This document shows, in pieces, positions 55,718-64,000 of a stretch of 64,000 nucleotides of DNA (positions are counted from its first letter, which is position 1; every line of letters begins with the position of its first letter). Position numbers and translations under genes: made by a program. The notes beneath the pieces are model-generated. The model saw only the letters and a program-made list of their open reading frames with translations, did not search any database and was not told where the DNA came from. The stretch is from assembly GCF_014174495.1 (NCBI RefSeq), contig NZ_JACJHR010000031.1:1-64000 (forward strand). The letters are read 5' to 3'. This DNA comes from Amycolatopsis echigonensis (GTDB lineage Bacteria > Actinomycetota > Actinomycetes > Mycobacteriales > Pseudonocardiaceae).

Positions 55718-56061
55718 TGACCGTTGACAACGTCGAGGACCGGCTGGACCGGGCGTTCACCGCGCTGGGCGACCCCATCCGGCGCGCGCTGATCGCCCGG
55801 CTGTCGCGCGGAGAAGCGACCGTGAACGAACTGGCCGAGCCGTTCCCGGTGACGAAGCAAGCCGTGTCGCGGCACGTCCAGGTGCTGGAGGCGGCCGGGC
55901 TCATCACGCGCAGCCGCGACGGCCAGCGCCGCCCGTGCCACCTCAACGCGGCCGCTCTCGAAGAGCTGACCAGCTGGATCGACACCTACCGGCTGACCCG
56001 CGAACGCGAATACCGCCGCCTCGACAGCCTTCTCGAAGAGACCAAGGAGCAGGACCGATGA
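55717..56061 (+). CDS. ArsR family transcriptional regulator
   Basis: A 114-aa winged-helix protein: VEDRLDRAFTALGDPIRRALIARLSRGEATVNELAEPFPVTKQAVSRHVQVLEAAGLITRSRDGQRRPCHLNAAAL. No metal-binding CxC motif, so it belongs to the metal-independent group that sits in front of AHSA1/SRPBCC genes. ATG 55717 (TTG 55708 possible). Its stop overlaps the next gene's start (ATGA). Confidence 0.93.
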   Translation: MTVDNVEDRLDRAFTALGDPIRRALIARLSRGEATVNELAEPFPVTKQAVSRHVQVLEAAGLITRSRDGQRRPCHLNAAALEELTSWIDTYRLTREREYRRLDSLLEETKEQDR

Positions 56062-57146
56062 CCGCGAACCCGACCACCATCACCGCCCAGCCCGGCAGCC
56101 CGTTCATCGAGGTCGTCCGCGAATTCGACGCGACGCCCGCTCAACTGTTCCGCGCGCACACCGACCCCGACCTGCTGACACGCTGGCTCGGTCCGCGCGA
56201 CGTCGAGATGCGGATCCTCGAGTTCGCCGCGCACTCCGGCGGGGCGTACCGCTACGTGCACGTCGCTCCCGACGGCAGCGAGCACGTGTTCCGCGGCGTC
56301 TTCCACGCCGTGGACAGAGCCGAGCGGATCGTCCAGACCTTCGAGTACGAGGGCGCGCCCGGCGACGTCAGCCTGCAAACGCTGACCTTCGAGGACCTCG
56401 ACGGCCGGACGCGGCTGCGGACCCGGTCGGTCTTCCCCAGCGTCGAGACCCGCGACGCCATGGTCGCGAGCGGAATGGAACGCGGCGTCCGCGATTCGAT
56501 GGACCGGCTCGACGAACTCGCACGCGCAGCGGACCGGCCGGGAGCGAGCCGGGTGGTCGTGGACATCTCGATGTCGCTGGACGGCTACGTCACCGCCCCG
56601 GGAGCCGGGCCCGAACACGGACTCGGCGTCGGCGGCGAACCGCTGCACGCCTGGGTGTCCGACCCGACGCCGCGCGATTCGGAGATCCTGCACCGCTCGT
56701 TCACCGAAACCGGTGCGGTCGTCATGGGCCGCACCATGTTCGACGTCGTGGACGGTCCGAACGGCTGGCCCGACGTGGACGGCTACGGCGAGGGCGAGGA
56801 CCGGGTCCCCGCGGTGCCGGTGTTCGTCGTCACCCATGCGCGGCCGGACAAAACCCGGCTGGGCGAGCGGTTCCGGTTCGTCACCGACGGCCTCGAGAGC
56901 GCAGTCGAGCAGGCTCGCGCGGCGGCGGGCGGAAAAGACGTCACCGTGGGCGGCGGCGGGTCGATCGCGTCGCAGGTCCTGCACGCGGGATTGGCGGACG
57001 TGCTGCGGATCCACCTCGCGCCGATCGTCCTCGGCGACGGAACGCCGTTGTTCCCCCAGGGAAATCCCGGACCGGTGCGGCTGGAGCCGCTCGGTGCGGT
57101 GTCGACGCCGCGCGCCGAACACCTCACCTACCGCGTCCTGGGCTAG
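56058..57146 (+). CDS. Fusion of AHSA1-type SRPBCC domain and DHFR/RibD-C-like domain
   Basis: A 362-aa two-domain protein. Residues about 15-160 form an AHSA1-like SRPBCC domain (IEVVREFDATPAQLFRAHTDPDLLTRWLGPRDVEMRILEF). From about 175 a dihydrofolate-reductase-like RibD C-terminal domain follows (VVVDISMSLDGYVTAPGAGPEHGLGVGGEPLHAWV, VVMGRTMFDVVDGPNGW, VTVGGGGSIASQVLHAGLADVLRIHLAPIVLGDGTPLF). These are usually separate neighbouring genes behind an ArsR gene; here they are one chain. ATG 56058. Reaction unknown. Confidence 0.9.
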   Translation: MTANPTTITAQPGSPFIEVVREFDATPAQLFRAHTDPDLLTRWLGPRDVEMRILEFAAHSGGAYRYVHVAPDGSEHVFRGVFHAVDRAERIVQTFEYEGAPGDVSLQTLTFEDLDGRTRLRTRSVFPSVETRDAMVASGMERGVRDSMDRLDELARAADRPGASRVVVDISMSLDGYVTAPGAGPEHGLGVGGEPLHAWVSDPTPRDSEILHRSFTETGAVVMGRTMFDVVDGPNGWPDVDGYGEGEDRVPAVPVFVVTHARPDKTRLGERFRFVTDGLESAVEQARAAAGGKDVTVGGGGSIASQVLHAGLADVLRIHLAPIVLGDGTPLFPQGNPGPVRLEPLGAVSTPRAEHLTYRVLG

Positions 57147-57153
57147 CAGCCGG

Positions 57154-57921
57154 TCAGTCCCGGCCCAGCAGCCTCTTCAGCTGGGCCAGGCGGCGCTGCA
57201 CACCCCACTCCGCGACCCGGAAGAACGCCTCGGACATGATCCCGCCGCTCATCTTCGACACGCCGATTTCCCGGTCGGTGAAGGTGATCGGCACCTCGAC
57301 GATGTCGAACCCGGCGTCCGCGGTGCGGCGCGTGAGGTCGATCTGGAAGCAGTAGCCGTGCGAGGCGACCTCGTTCAGCGCCAGCTTCTCCAGCACCGGA
57401 CGGCGGTACGCGCGGAACCCGGCGGTCATGTCCGCCACCTTGATCCCCAGCGCGATCCGCGAGTACAGGTTCGCCCCTCGCGAGAGCAGCGTCCGGCGCA
57501 GCGGCCAGTTCACCGTGCTGCCGCCGGGCACGTACCGCGACCCGATCGACAGGTCCGCGTCGCCGACCGCGTCCAGCAGCCGCGGCAGGTCCTCCGGCGC
57601 GTGCGAGCCGTCGGCGTCCATCTCCACGAACGTCGCGTAGCCGCGTTCCATCCCCCAATGGAACCCCGCGATGTAGGCCTTGCCGAGACCTTCCTTCGCG
57701 GTGCGGTGCAGCACGTGCACCCGCTTGTCCGCGGCCGCGCGCTCGTCGGCCAGCTCGCCGGTGCCGTCCGGGCTGCCGTCGTCGACGATGAGCACGTCGA
57801 CGTCCGGGAGTGCCTTGTGGAGCCGGTCCAGCACCGGGCCGAGGTTGTCCCGCTCGTTGTAGGTCGGGATCACCACCAGCACCGGTTCGATCGTTTCGGC
57901 CCCCCGCGGCGCCTGCGCCAT
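57154..57921 (-). CDS. ppm: Polyprenol monophosphomannose synthase
   Basis: A 255-aa GT2 glycosyltransferase: VLVVIPTYNERDNLGPVLDRL, VDVLIVDDGSPDGTGELADE, EGLGKAYIAGFHWGMERGYATFVEMDADGSHAPEDLPRLL (metal-binding DAD), SRYVPGG and ITFTDREIGVSKMS. It moves mannose from GDP-mannose to polyprenyl phosphate for cell-wall mannolipids and protein mannosylation. ATG 57921 follows GGAGGAG. It sits 23 bp after lnt; in mycobacteria the two are often one protein (Ppm1). Confidence 0.94.
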   Translation of the reverse strand: MAQAPRGAETIEPVLVVIPTYNERDNLGPVLDRLHKALPDVDVLIVDDGSPDGTGELADERAAADKRVHVLHRTAKEGLGKAYIAGFHWGMERGYATFVEMDADGSHAPEDLPRLLDAVGDADLSIGSRYVPGGSTVNWPLRRTLLSRGANLYSRIALGIKVADMTAGFRAYRRPVLEKLALNEVASHGYCFQIDLTRRTADAGFDIVEVPITFTDREIGVSKMSGGIMSEAFFRVAEWGVQRRLAQLKRLLGRD

Positions 57922-57944
57922 CCGTCTCCTCCGCATCCGGCGGG

Positions 57945-59564
57945 TCAGCCCGCCGCTTCCCCTGCTGTGGTCCCCGTCGGCGCCGCCGTGCCGCGCCGGG
58001 TGCGAAAACGGAGCACGAACCCGCCGGCGACACCCGCGATCGCCAACGCCAGCAGTCCGTACTCCGTCCACGCACCGATTCGATCCGACAGCGTAGTCTG
58101 CGTGCGCAGCGGCACGCGCCCGACCAGGGCATCCGCCGTGAAAAGGCCGGTGGAGCTGGTGATCGTCCCGTCCGGGGCGACGAACGCGCTGACCCCGGAC
58201 ACCGCCGACACCACCACCGCGCGCCCGTGTTCGACCGCGCGCAGCCGCGCCATCGCCAGCTGCTGGTAGCTCATCTCCCCCGGTCCGTACCACGCGTTGT
58301 TCGTCGGCACGACGAGCAGCTCGCCGCCTGCGGCGGTCGCGTCGCGAGCCGGACCGTCGAACGCCGATTCGTAGCAGATGAACACGCCGACCTTGGCGCC
58401 CGCGACCGACAGCGCGGCGTTGGAGCCGTCGCCGGGACGCATGTCGCGGGTGTCGTCGATGAACGGCGTCACCAGCCGGGCGACGGCGCGGGCGGGCACG
58501 TACTCGCCGAACGGCACCAGATCCTTTTTCACGTAACGCTGCCCCGGGCCGGTGTTCGGATCCCAGACGACCGCGGAGTTCTCCGCCGCCCCGTCCGGGG
58601 TCCGCACGAGCGCGCCGATGATCGCGGGAGAGCCGAAGGCCGACACCATCTGGTCGACGCCCGGGTCGTCGCCCTCGAGCGGGGTCGAGGTTTCCGGCCA
58701 CAGCAGCAGATCCGGCTTCGGCACCTGTCCAGATTGGACTTTCTGCAGCAGGCGGGCGCTCTCGGCGAGGGCGTTGGCGCGCAGCACTCCGCGTTGCCCC
58801 TGCAGGTCCAGGCCGATGTCCGGCGCGTTGCCCTGCACGGAAGCGACGGTGAGCGAACCGTTCTGCGCCTCCGTTCCGATCGTCGGCCACACCGCGAGCC
58901 CGGCCGCGGCGGGCAGCACGGTGAGCACGGCCGGCCACACGAGCGCGCGGTCCCAGGCTTTGCGCGTGCGCCAGAGCCGGGCGACGACCGCGGCCAGGCC
59001 GAAACCGGTGAGCACGACGGCGAGGCCGACCAGCGGCGCGCCGCCGACCGATGCCAGCGACAGGAACGCGCCCTCGGGCTGGCTGAACGCGACGCGGCCC
59101 CACGGGAAGCCGCCGAGCGGGAACCACGCGCGCGGCGTTTCGAGCGCGACGAAGACCAGCGCGCCCCAGAGCGGCGCGAGAGGCAACCGGGAGACGACGC
59201 GGATCAGGAACCCGGCTAGTCCGAAGTAGAGGGACAGCGCGAACGACAGCGCCAGCCACGGCAGCGGCCCGAAGTCGCGGCCGAGGAAGTCCTGCAGCCA
59301 CACCAGCAGCGGCACGAAGAACGCCATGCCGAACACGAAGCCGTACCCGAACGCGCCGCGGAACGACCGTCCACGAAGGACCAGCGCGAACGCGGCGAAC
59401 GCGATCGGGGCCAGCCACCACAGCGGGCGCGGCGCGAAGCTGAGGTAGTAGCCGTAGCCCGTCGCCGCCGTCGCCGCGACGCGCGCGAGCCAGGGCTTCC
59501 ACGCCCGCTTTCGCTTGGTCTTGTGCGGAACGCCCGATTCGGCGTCCGCCACGCTCACTGCCAC
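57945..59564 (-). CDS. lnt: Apolipoprotein N-acyltransferase
   Basis: A 539-aa protein: about six or seven membrane helices in the first 215 residues, then a nitrilase-like domain with the Glu-Lys-Cys triad in LLWPETSTPLEGD, RYVKKDLVPFGEYVP and GVFICYESAF, and a final helix before a basic tail. It adds the third acyl chain to lipoproteins at the outer face of the membrane. GTG 59564. Operon with ppm. Confidence 0.94.
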   Translation of the reverse strand: MAVSVADAESGVPHKTKRKRAWKPWLARVAATAATGYGYYLSFAPRPLWWLAPIAFAAFALVLRGRSFRGAFGYGFVFGMAFFVPLLVWLQDFLGRDFGPLPWLALSFALSLYFGLAGFLIRVVSRLPLAPLWGALVFVALETPRAWFPLGGFPWGRVAFSQPEGAFLSLASVGGAPLVGLAVVLTGFGLAAVVARLWRTRKAWDRALVWPAVLTVLPAAAGLAVWPTIGTEAQNGSLTVASVQGNAPDIGLDLQGQRGVLRANALAESARLLQKVQSGQVPKPDLLLWPETSTPLEGDDPGVDQMVSAFGSPAIIGALVRTPDGAAENSAVVWDPNTGPGQRYVKKDLVPFGEYVPARAVARLVTPFIDDTRDMRPGDGSNAALSVAGAKVGVFICYESAFDGPARDATAAGGELLVVPTNNAWYGPGEMSYQQLAMARLRAVEHGRAVVVSAVSGVSAFVAPDGTITSSTGLFTADALVGRVPLRTQTTLSDRIGAWTEYGLLALAIAGVAGGFVLRFRTRRGTAAPTGTTAGEAAG

Positions 59565-59574
59565 ACCCGGAACT

Positions 59575-61176
59575 CTAAGCGGCCGGTGTGAACTGGTCGT
59601 AGATGACCGTGCCGCCGCGGACGGTGCGCAGGCAGCGCGGCAGCGGCGTTCCTGGCTCCAGCCTCGGCAGCGGCGGCACGCCCGAACGCGGGTCGGTGGA
59701 CCAGCGCTGCACGCGGCTGTCGGCCGTCGCTACGACGAGGTCGGCCGCGTCCCAGATCGCGTAGTGCGCGGGCGCGCCGGGGACAAGGCTGCCGGTCACG
59801 CCGTCGTTGACGCCCGCAGCGCGGTGCCCGGCACGAGTGTGGGCGGTGAAGGCGGCGCGAGCGGAGAGGCGCGCTTCGGGAGTGTGGTGGTGCACGGCCG
59901 CGCGGACCGCCGCCCACGGGTCGACCGCGCACACCGGCGCGTCGCTGCCGAAAGCGAGCACGACTCCTTCCGCCGCGAGCTGGGCGAAGGGGTTCAGCGC
60001 TGTCGCCCGGGCGCCGAGCCGTTCGGAATACATGCCGGAGTCGCCGCCCCAGGCTTCGTCGAACAGCGGCTGCACGGACGCGACGACGCCCCATCCGGCG
60101 AGTGCGCGCGCCTGCTCCGCGGTGACCATTTCCAGGTGCTCCAGCCGGTGGTGGCGCGCGGCGAGGGAACGCTGGCCGACCTGCTTCTCGGCGAGCCGGA
60201 ATCCCTCGACCACCTCGCCCACGGCGGCGTCGCCGATGACGTGGAACCCCGCCTGCAGCCCGGCTTCGGTGCAGGCGACCAGGTGGTCGGCGATGACCCC
60301 GGCGTCGGCGTAGAGAGAGCCGGAGGTGCCGGGCTCGTCGGAGTACGGCGACGTGAGGGCCGCGGTGCGGGAGCCGAGGGCCCCGTCCACGAACAGGTCT
60401 CCGGCGACACCGTGCGCGCCGAGGCGGCGGGCGGTCTCGAGGCCGTTGAGTTCTCCCCAGTAGCCGACGACCTCGGGCAGGCCCGGGCCGGCCAGCGCGA
60501 GGAGGTCGGCGAAGTCTTCCTCGCCGGAGATGTCCGGGCCCGCGCATTCGTGCACCGACACGATCCCGCGCGCGGCGGCCGTCTCGAGGAACGCGCGCTG
60601 GGCCGCCTGGCGCTGCGGCCGGGTGACCGCGTCGCGGACCGCGCCTCGGACGCGGTGGTGGGCGTCACGGGTGAGCGGGCCGTCGGCGGACCATCCGGCG
60701 GCGGATTCGACGCCCGGCGCGAGCTTGACCAGAGCGCTCGACACCAGGGCGGAGTGGACGTCGACGCGGCTCAGGTAGACGGGCGTGTCACCGGCGGCGT
60801 CGTCCAGTTCGGCGCGGCTCGGCAGCCGCTGCTCGGTCCAGGACGACTCGTCCCAGCCGTGTGCGAGCAGGACCTGGCCGGGAACAACGGCTTCGCGCAC
60901 CGCGGCGAGCAGTTCGGCGGAGCTGCGCACGGAGGTCAGGTCGAGACCGGTCAGGTGCAGGCCGGTGGAGGTGGCGTGCACGTGCGCGTCCACGAACGCC
61001 GGCGCGACGAACGCCCCGCCCAGGTCGACCACCTCGGCGTCCGGGTGCAGCGCGCGGGCCGGAGCGTCCTGGCCGACCCACACCACGGTGCCGCCGGAGA
61101 CCGCCATCGCGGTGGCGTCCGGCGAGGACGGGGTGTAGACGCGGCCGCCGAGCAGGAGCGTCGTGCTGTCGTTCAC
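59575..61176 (-). CDS. YtcJ-like amidohydrolase
   Basis: A 533-aa metal-dependent hydrolase: FVAPAFVDAHVHATSTGLHLTGLDL (first HxH metal ligands), VSVHECAGPDIS, FHVIGDAAVGEVVEGF, RHHRLEHLEMV and VVLAFGSDAPVCAVDPWAAVRAAVHHHT (final Asp). The substrate of this group is unknown. It ends 10 bp upstream of the lnt start on the same strand, so it may be co-transcribed with lnt and ppm. ATG 61176. Confidence 0.92.
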   Translation of the reverse strand: MNDSTTLLLGGRVYTPSSPDATAMAVSGGTVVWVGQDAPARALHPDAEVVDLGGAFVAPAFVDAHVHATSTGLHLTGLDLTSVRSSAELLAAVREAVVPGQVLLAHGWDESSWTEQRLPSRAELDDAAGDTPVYLSRVDVHSALVSSALVKLAPGVESAAGWSADGPLTRDAHHRVRGAVRDAVTRPQRQAAQRAFLETAAARGIVSVHECAGPDISGEEDFADLLALAGPGLPEVVGYWGELNGLETARRLGAHGVAGDLFVDGALGSRTAALTSPYSDEPGTSGSLYADAGVIADHLVACTEAGLQAGFHVIGDAAVGEVVEGFRLAEKQVGQRSLAARHHRLEHLEMVTAEQARALAGWGVVASVQPLFDEAWGGDSGMYSERLGARATALNPFAQLAAEGVVLAFGSDAPVCAVDPWAAVRAAVHHHTPEARLSARAAFTAHTRAGHRAAGVNDGVTGSLVPGAPAHYAIWDAADLVVATADSRVQRWSTDPRSGVPPLPRLEPGTPLPRCLRTVRGGTVIYDQFTPAA

Positions 61177-61297
61177 GCCCCGAGTCTCTCGCCTGCCCTT
61201 CCGAGCAGGGCAGACCGGGTCATCATGCAGAAAGATTTACGGTCGACTAACGTTATGGCAGGATATTTTCACGCGTTCCCGACGACTAGGAGTACAG

Positions 61298-62686
61298 ATG
61301 ACTGCGATCCAGGAACCTGTGCCGACTGCCGCCGCCTTCGACCAGCCGTACGAGTACGTCCGCGCCGAGTTGGTGGAACCCGACTGGCGCCGCTTCCCCG
61401 GCTGGCACGACGTGACCGAGGCAGAATGGCGGGACGCGCAGTGGCAGCGCGTGCACTGCGTGCGCAACGTCAAGCAGCTGCGGGCGCTGATGGGCGACCT
61501 GCTGGAGGACCGGTTCTACGAGGACCTGCTCGCCGACCAGCGCGAGATGGCCACGATGTCGATGCTGCTGCCGCCGCAGATGATCAACACGATGGCCCCG
61601 CACGCGGGCACCGACCCGGCGAAGGTCACCGAGGCGTTCTACGCCGACCCCATCCGCCGCTACATGCTCCCGGTCCGCAGCGACCGGCACGAACGGTGGC
61701 CGAGCCACCCGCACGCCGAACGCGACTCGCTGCACGAGGCCGAGATGTGGGTGGTCGAGGGGCTCACCCACCGCTACCCGACCAAGGTGCTGGCCGAGAT
61801 GATCTCGACCTGCCCGCAGTACTGCGGCCACTGCACCCGGATGGACCTCGTCGGCAACTCGACCGAACAGGTCGAGAAGCACAAGCTCGCGCTCAAGCCG
61901 GTCGACCGCCAGGACGCCATGATCGACTACCTCAAGCGCACCCCGGGAGTGCGCGACGTAGTGGTCTCCGGCGGCGACGTGGCGAACGTGCCGTGGCCGC
62001 AGCTGGAGTCGTTCCTGATGCGGCTGATGGACATCGAGACGGTGCGCGACATCCGCCTCGCCACGAAGGCGCTCGCGGCCCTGCCGCAGCACTGGCTCCA
62101 GCCGAAGGTGACCGAAGGGTTGCAGCGGGTCGCGTTGACCGCCCAGGCGCGCGGGGTGAACCTGGCCATTCACACGCACGTGAACCACGCGCAGTCGGTG
62201 ACGCCGCTGGTCGCGGAGGCGGCGCGGACGGCGTTGCAGGTCGGCGTGCGGGATGTGCGGAACCAGGGCGTTCTGATGCGCGGCGTCAACGCCACTCCGG
62301 CCGCGCTGTTGGATCTTTGCTTCGCTCTGCAGGGCGAGGCCAATATTCTGCCGTACTACTTCTACATGTGCGACATGATTCCCAATGCGGAGCATTGGCG
62401 GGTCGCCGTGTGGGAAGCGCAGGAATTGCAGCATTCGATCATGGGGTATCTGCCGGGGTACGCGACGCCGCGGATCGTGTGCGATGTGCCGTATGTGGGG
62501 AAGCGGTGGGTGCACCAGGTGGCGGAGTACGACCGGGATCTGGGGATTTCGTACTGGACGAAGAACTACCGGACCGGGATCGAACACGAGGACCCGGAGG
62601 CGTTGCAGCGGAAGTACCCGTATTACGACCCGATCCAGACGTTGCCGGAAAGCGGGCAGAAGTGGTGGGCTGATCAGCCTCGCTGA
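61298..62686 (+). CDS. Lysine 2,3-aminomutase-type radical SAM enzyme
   Basis: A 462-aa KamA-family protein: MISTCPQYCGHCTRMDLVG with the CxxxCxxC iron-sulfur motif near residues 173-180, VVVSGGDVANVPWPQLESFLMRLMDIETVRDIRLATKAL, INLAIHTHVNHAQSVTPLVAEAARTALQVGVRDVRNQGVLMRGVN (PLP/substrate region) and ANILPYYFYMCDMIPNAEHWR. Converts an L-alpha-amino acid (lysine or perhaps glutamate) to the beta-amino acid with PLP and SAM. No acetyltransferase for N-epsilon-acetyl-beta-lysine is adjacent. ATG 61298 follows AGGAG. Confidence 0.9.
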   Translation: MTAIQEPVPTAAAFDQPYEYVRAELVEPDWRRFPGWHDVTEAEWRDAQWQRVHCVRNVKQLRALMGDLLEDRFYEDLLADQREMATMSMLLPPQMINTMAPHAGTDPAKVTEAFYADPIRRYMLPVRSDRHERWPSHPHAERDSLHEAEMWVVEGLTHRYPTKVLAEMISTCPQYCGHCTRMDLVGNSTEQVEKHKLALKPVDRQDAMIDYLKRTPGVRDVVVSGGDVANVPWPQLESFLMRLMDIETVRDIRLATKALAALPQHWLQPKVTEGLQRVALTAQARGVNLAIHTHVNHAQSVTPLVAEAARTALQVGVRDVRNQGVLMRGVNATPAALLDLCFALQGEANILPYYFYMCDMIPNAEHWRVAVWEAQELQHSIMGYLPGYATPRIVCDVPYVGKRWVHQVAEYDRDLGISYWTKNYRTGIEHEDPEALQRKYPYYDPIQTLPESGQKWWADQPR

Positions 62687-62830
62687 CGCGAGCGGATGAT
62701 CGCGAGGGTTTGCCTGCGGCCGGGCGAGGGATCCGCCAGCCGCGGCAAAGCACGTGGCTATTCCTGCTGACGCTGGCTGAAAATAGGACTCGCCACCCTC
62801 TGCCTGCCCTGACAGAGCTGACACGACGTC

Positions 62831-62872
62831 CACCGGCTGCGAGCTGCCCCGCACGGCAGTTCGCAGCCGGTG
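62831..62872 (+). terminator. 18-bp stem-loop downstream of the aminomutase gene
   Basis: Arms 62831-62848 and 62855-62872 pair with a single G-U and a 6-nt loop (CCGCAC). It lies 145 bp after the stop. The rest of the 278-bp gap shows nothing clear. Confidence 0.65.
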
Positions 62873-62964
62873 TCACTGAACACTCCGCAGTGCAGCTACG
62901 TCGGCAAGGACGCCACGGTTAACACGACATGGTGGGCACGAACACGAACAGGCCGGAGGCACGA

Positions 62965-63234
62965 GTGAGCACGGTGTTGGACAGCCTCCCCAACCGGTTC
63001 CAGCCGATCGTGACCAGCCTGCTGGAGAAGCACGACCCTGAACTATTGGCCGTATTTCGGGTGCAGGATAAACCCACGCTCGACCAGCAAGAAGCCATGA
63101 TCGACCTCTTGGGCGACGCATTCAGCGAGCACTTCGGCCCCGGGCACGAACCGACGGAACAAGGCAAGCTCATCGACGACGCACTCGGCGCGTTCCTTAC
63201 CCGCTGGCCGTCCGAAGACCTCACCGCGGACTGA
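62965..63234 (+). CDS. Hypothetical protein, 89 aa
   Basis: A small acidic helical protein (TVLDSLPNRFQPIVTSLLEKHDPELLAVFRV ... LGDAFSEHFGPGHEPTEQGKLIDDALGAFLTRW). GTG at 62965 has GGAGG five bases upstream and is preferred over the ATG at 62929, which has no ribosome site. No family recognised. Convergent with the protease gene. Confidence 0.75.
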   Translation: MSTVLDSLPNRFQPIVTSLLEKHDPELLAVFRVQDKPTLDQQEAMIDLLGDAFSEHFGPGHEPTEQGKLIDDALGAFLTRWPSEDLTAD

Positions 63235-63291
63235 CCCGCGACCGTACTGAGCGCGGAGTTTCGCTCGCGCACTGCGGTCCGACCGGCAGTG

Positions 63292-64000
63292 TCACATTCG
63301 GACAGTCGGCACTCGCCACAGCACCCCGGACTGCGTGCCCCGGCTAGCGCCGCGGCGTTCTAGGAGCAGCCATGCCACGCCGACCAAAGCCAGTACAGCC
63401 AGGCCGCCCCAGCTCAAAATCGTGAAGAGGTTGGCTTGCAAGGGAGTCGGCTGTACTTGATAGCCCTCCTGAAGCAGCTGGGATTGCGTCGGGGTGCCGG
63501 TCAGCAGCAGCGTGAGGGTGAGGGCGATGCCGTGCATCGAGTCCCACAGGGCGTGCAGCACCGAGACGCCGAGGTACGACAGGAGCAGGCGGCGGGTGAG
63601 CGCGAAGTGCCGATGATCGCTTGCGGAGAACAGCACTCCGCCGAGGATCGCGGTCCACAGTCCGTGGCCGACCGGTGCCAGGAGGCCGCGCAGGATTTCC
63701 GTCTGGACCAGATCGACCAGCGAGAGGCCGTGCTCGGTGAACAATGCTGTGAAGGCGTAGCCAGCCGATTCGAAAGCGGCGAAGCCGAAGCCGACCGCAG
63801 CACCCAGAATCATGCCGTCCACGGCGAATTTGCGGGTCAGGCGGCGGGTGAGGAAAGCCAGAGCGGCGAGTTTCACGGCCTCCTCGACCAGACCGACCCC
63901 GAAGAACAGGCCGGGCGACGGGTGCAGTAGGTAGGTTTCCAGCAGCGAAGCGCCCAGCACCCCGAGCACGCCGCCGGTGACGAACGTGTTCAGCAGCAGC
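63292..64000 (-). CDS. PrsW-type intramembrane metalloprotease, 5' truncated by window edge
   Basis: The frame is open to the window end, so the N-terminus is missing. The visible part has several transmembrane helices and the PrsW motifs: VEEAVKLAALAFL (EExxK), GFGFAAFESAGYAF (FxxxE) and SVLHALWDSMHG (HxxxD), which build the intramembrane zinc site. PrsW cleaves membrane anti-sigma factors in Bacillus; the target here is unknown. An ATG at 63969 exists but lies inside the conserved region. Confidence 0.87.
   Translation of the reverse strand, partial: LLLNTFVTGGVLGVLGASLLETYLLHPSPGLFFGVGLVEEAVKLAALAFLTRRLTRKFAVDGMILGAAVGFGFAAFESAGYAFTALFTEHGLSLVDLVQTEILRGLLAPVGHGLWTAILGGVLFSASDHRHFALTRRLLLSYLGVSVLHALWDSMHGIALTLTLLLTGTPTQSQLLQEGYQVQPTPLQANLFTILSWGGLAVLALVGVAWLLLERRGASRGTQSGVLWRVPTVRM

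Noticed and set aside
59515..62673. More than 1000-codon open frame across the amidohydrolase and aminomutase genes
   Set aside because: No domain, low-complexity composition, and it crosses two well supported genes; an artefact of high GC.

Overview
The window is 64 kb of very GC-rich actinobacterial chromosome. The gene set (RbpA with a SigR-type promoter, NfeD-SPFH pair, Rpf-like transglycosylase, separate Lnt and Ppm, many TetR regulators, a rifampicin monooxygenase with its rifamycin-associated element) fits a Pseudonocardiaceae genome, most likely Amycolatopsis; the genus is an inference. Nearly all DNA is coding, with many ATGA start/stop overlaps and perfect-stem terminators between convergent genes.

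Layout. 0-6.3 kb: end of a DUF3097 gene, nfeD-SPFH membrane pair, an MHS-type transporter facing a TetR regulator across a palindrome, an SGNH hydrolase and a CGNR zinc-finger regulator. 6.3-7.9 kb: a compact array of about ten tRNA or tRNA-like genes on the + strand, enclosed by two 25/29-identical palindromic repeats; the left one contains the CGNR start codon and the right one carries a remnant of the same start next to a 58-aa zinc-ribbon gene. 8-17.5 kb: ordinary accessory genes (pentapeptide repeats, TetR-hydrolase, DinB, a coiled-coil protein with an AT-rich control region, epoxide hydrolase, a second CGNR protein, LysR-flavodoxin pair). 16.3-24 kb: two related TetX-like flavin monooxygenases, each divergent from a TetR gene and in opposite orientation, enclosing a tyrosine recombinase, an AraC-hydrolase pair and a SprT-like protein. 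24-29.4 kb: hydrolase, DUF1772 and an ECF42-type operon (sigma factor, hydrolase, DGPF/YCII protein, GyrI-like protein). 29.4-32.6 kb: SNF2-type ATPase with a frameshift, followed by a SWIM protein. 32.8-36.9 kb: TetR plus a CocE-cyclase-FAH catabolic operon. 37-44.7 kb: secreted PE-PPE-domain protein, rox with its RAE, methyltransferase, TetR-AidB-like dehydrogenase, LLM oxidoreductase, a stand-alone GyrB-like ATPase fold and an SDR.

44.7-46.9 kb holds a second tyrosine recombinase. Its 685-bp upstream gap is packed with perfect palindromes and has two copies of CATAAT-N4-ATTAT 557 bp apart, which makes it the best candidate here for an undescribed recombination module. A decayed MerR gene follows. 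47.9-64 kb is the more conserved chromosomal core: GDPD, WYL regulator, Rpf-like protein, UMF1-type transporter, thymidine kinase, rbpA, then a regulator/transporter insertion, ppm, lnt, amidohydrolase, a KamA-type aminomutase and a PrsW-type protease cut by the window end.

All calls come from reading sequence and family knowledge; no database search, folding or alignment program was run. Start codons were chosen from Shine-Dalgarno spacing, overlap with neighbours and family length, and several are marked uncertain.
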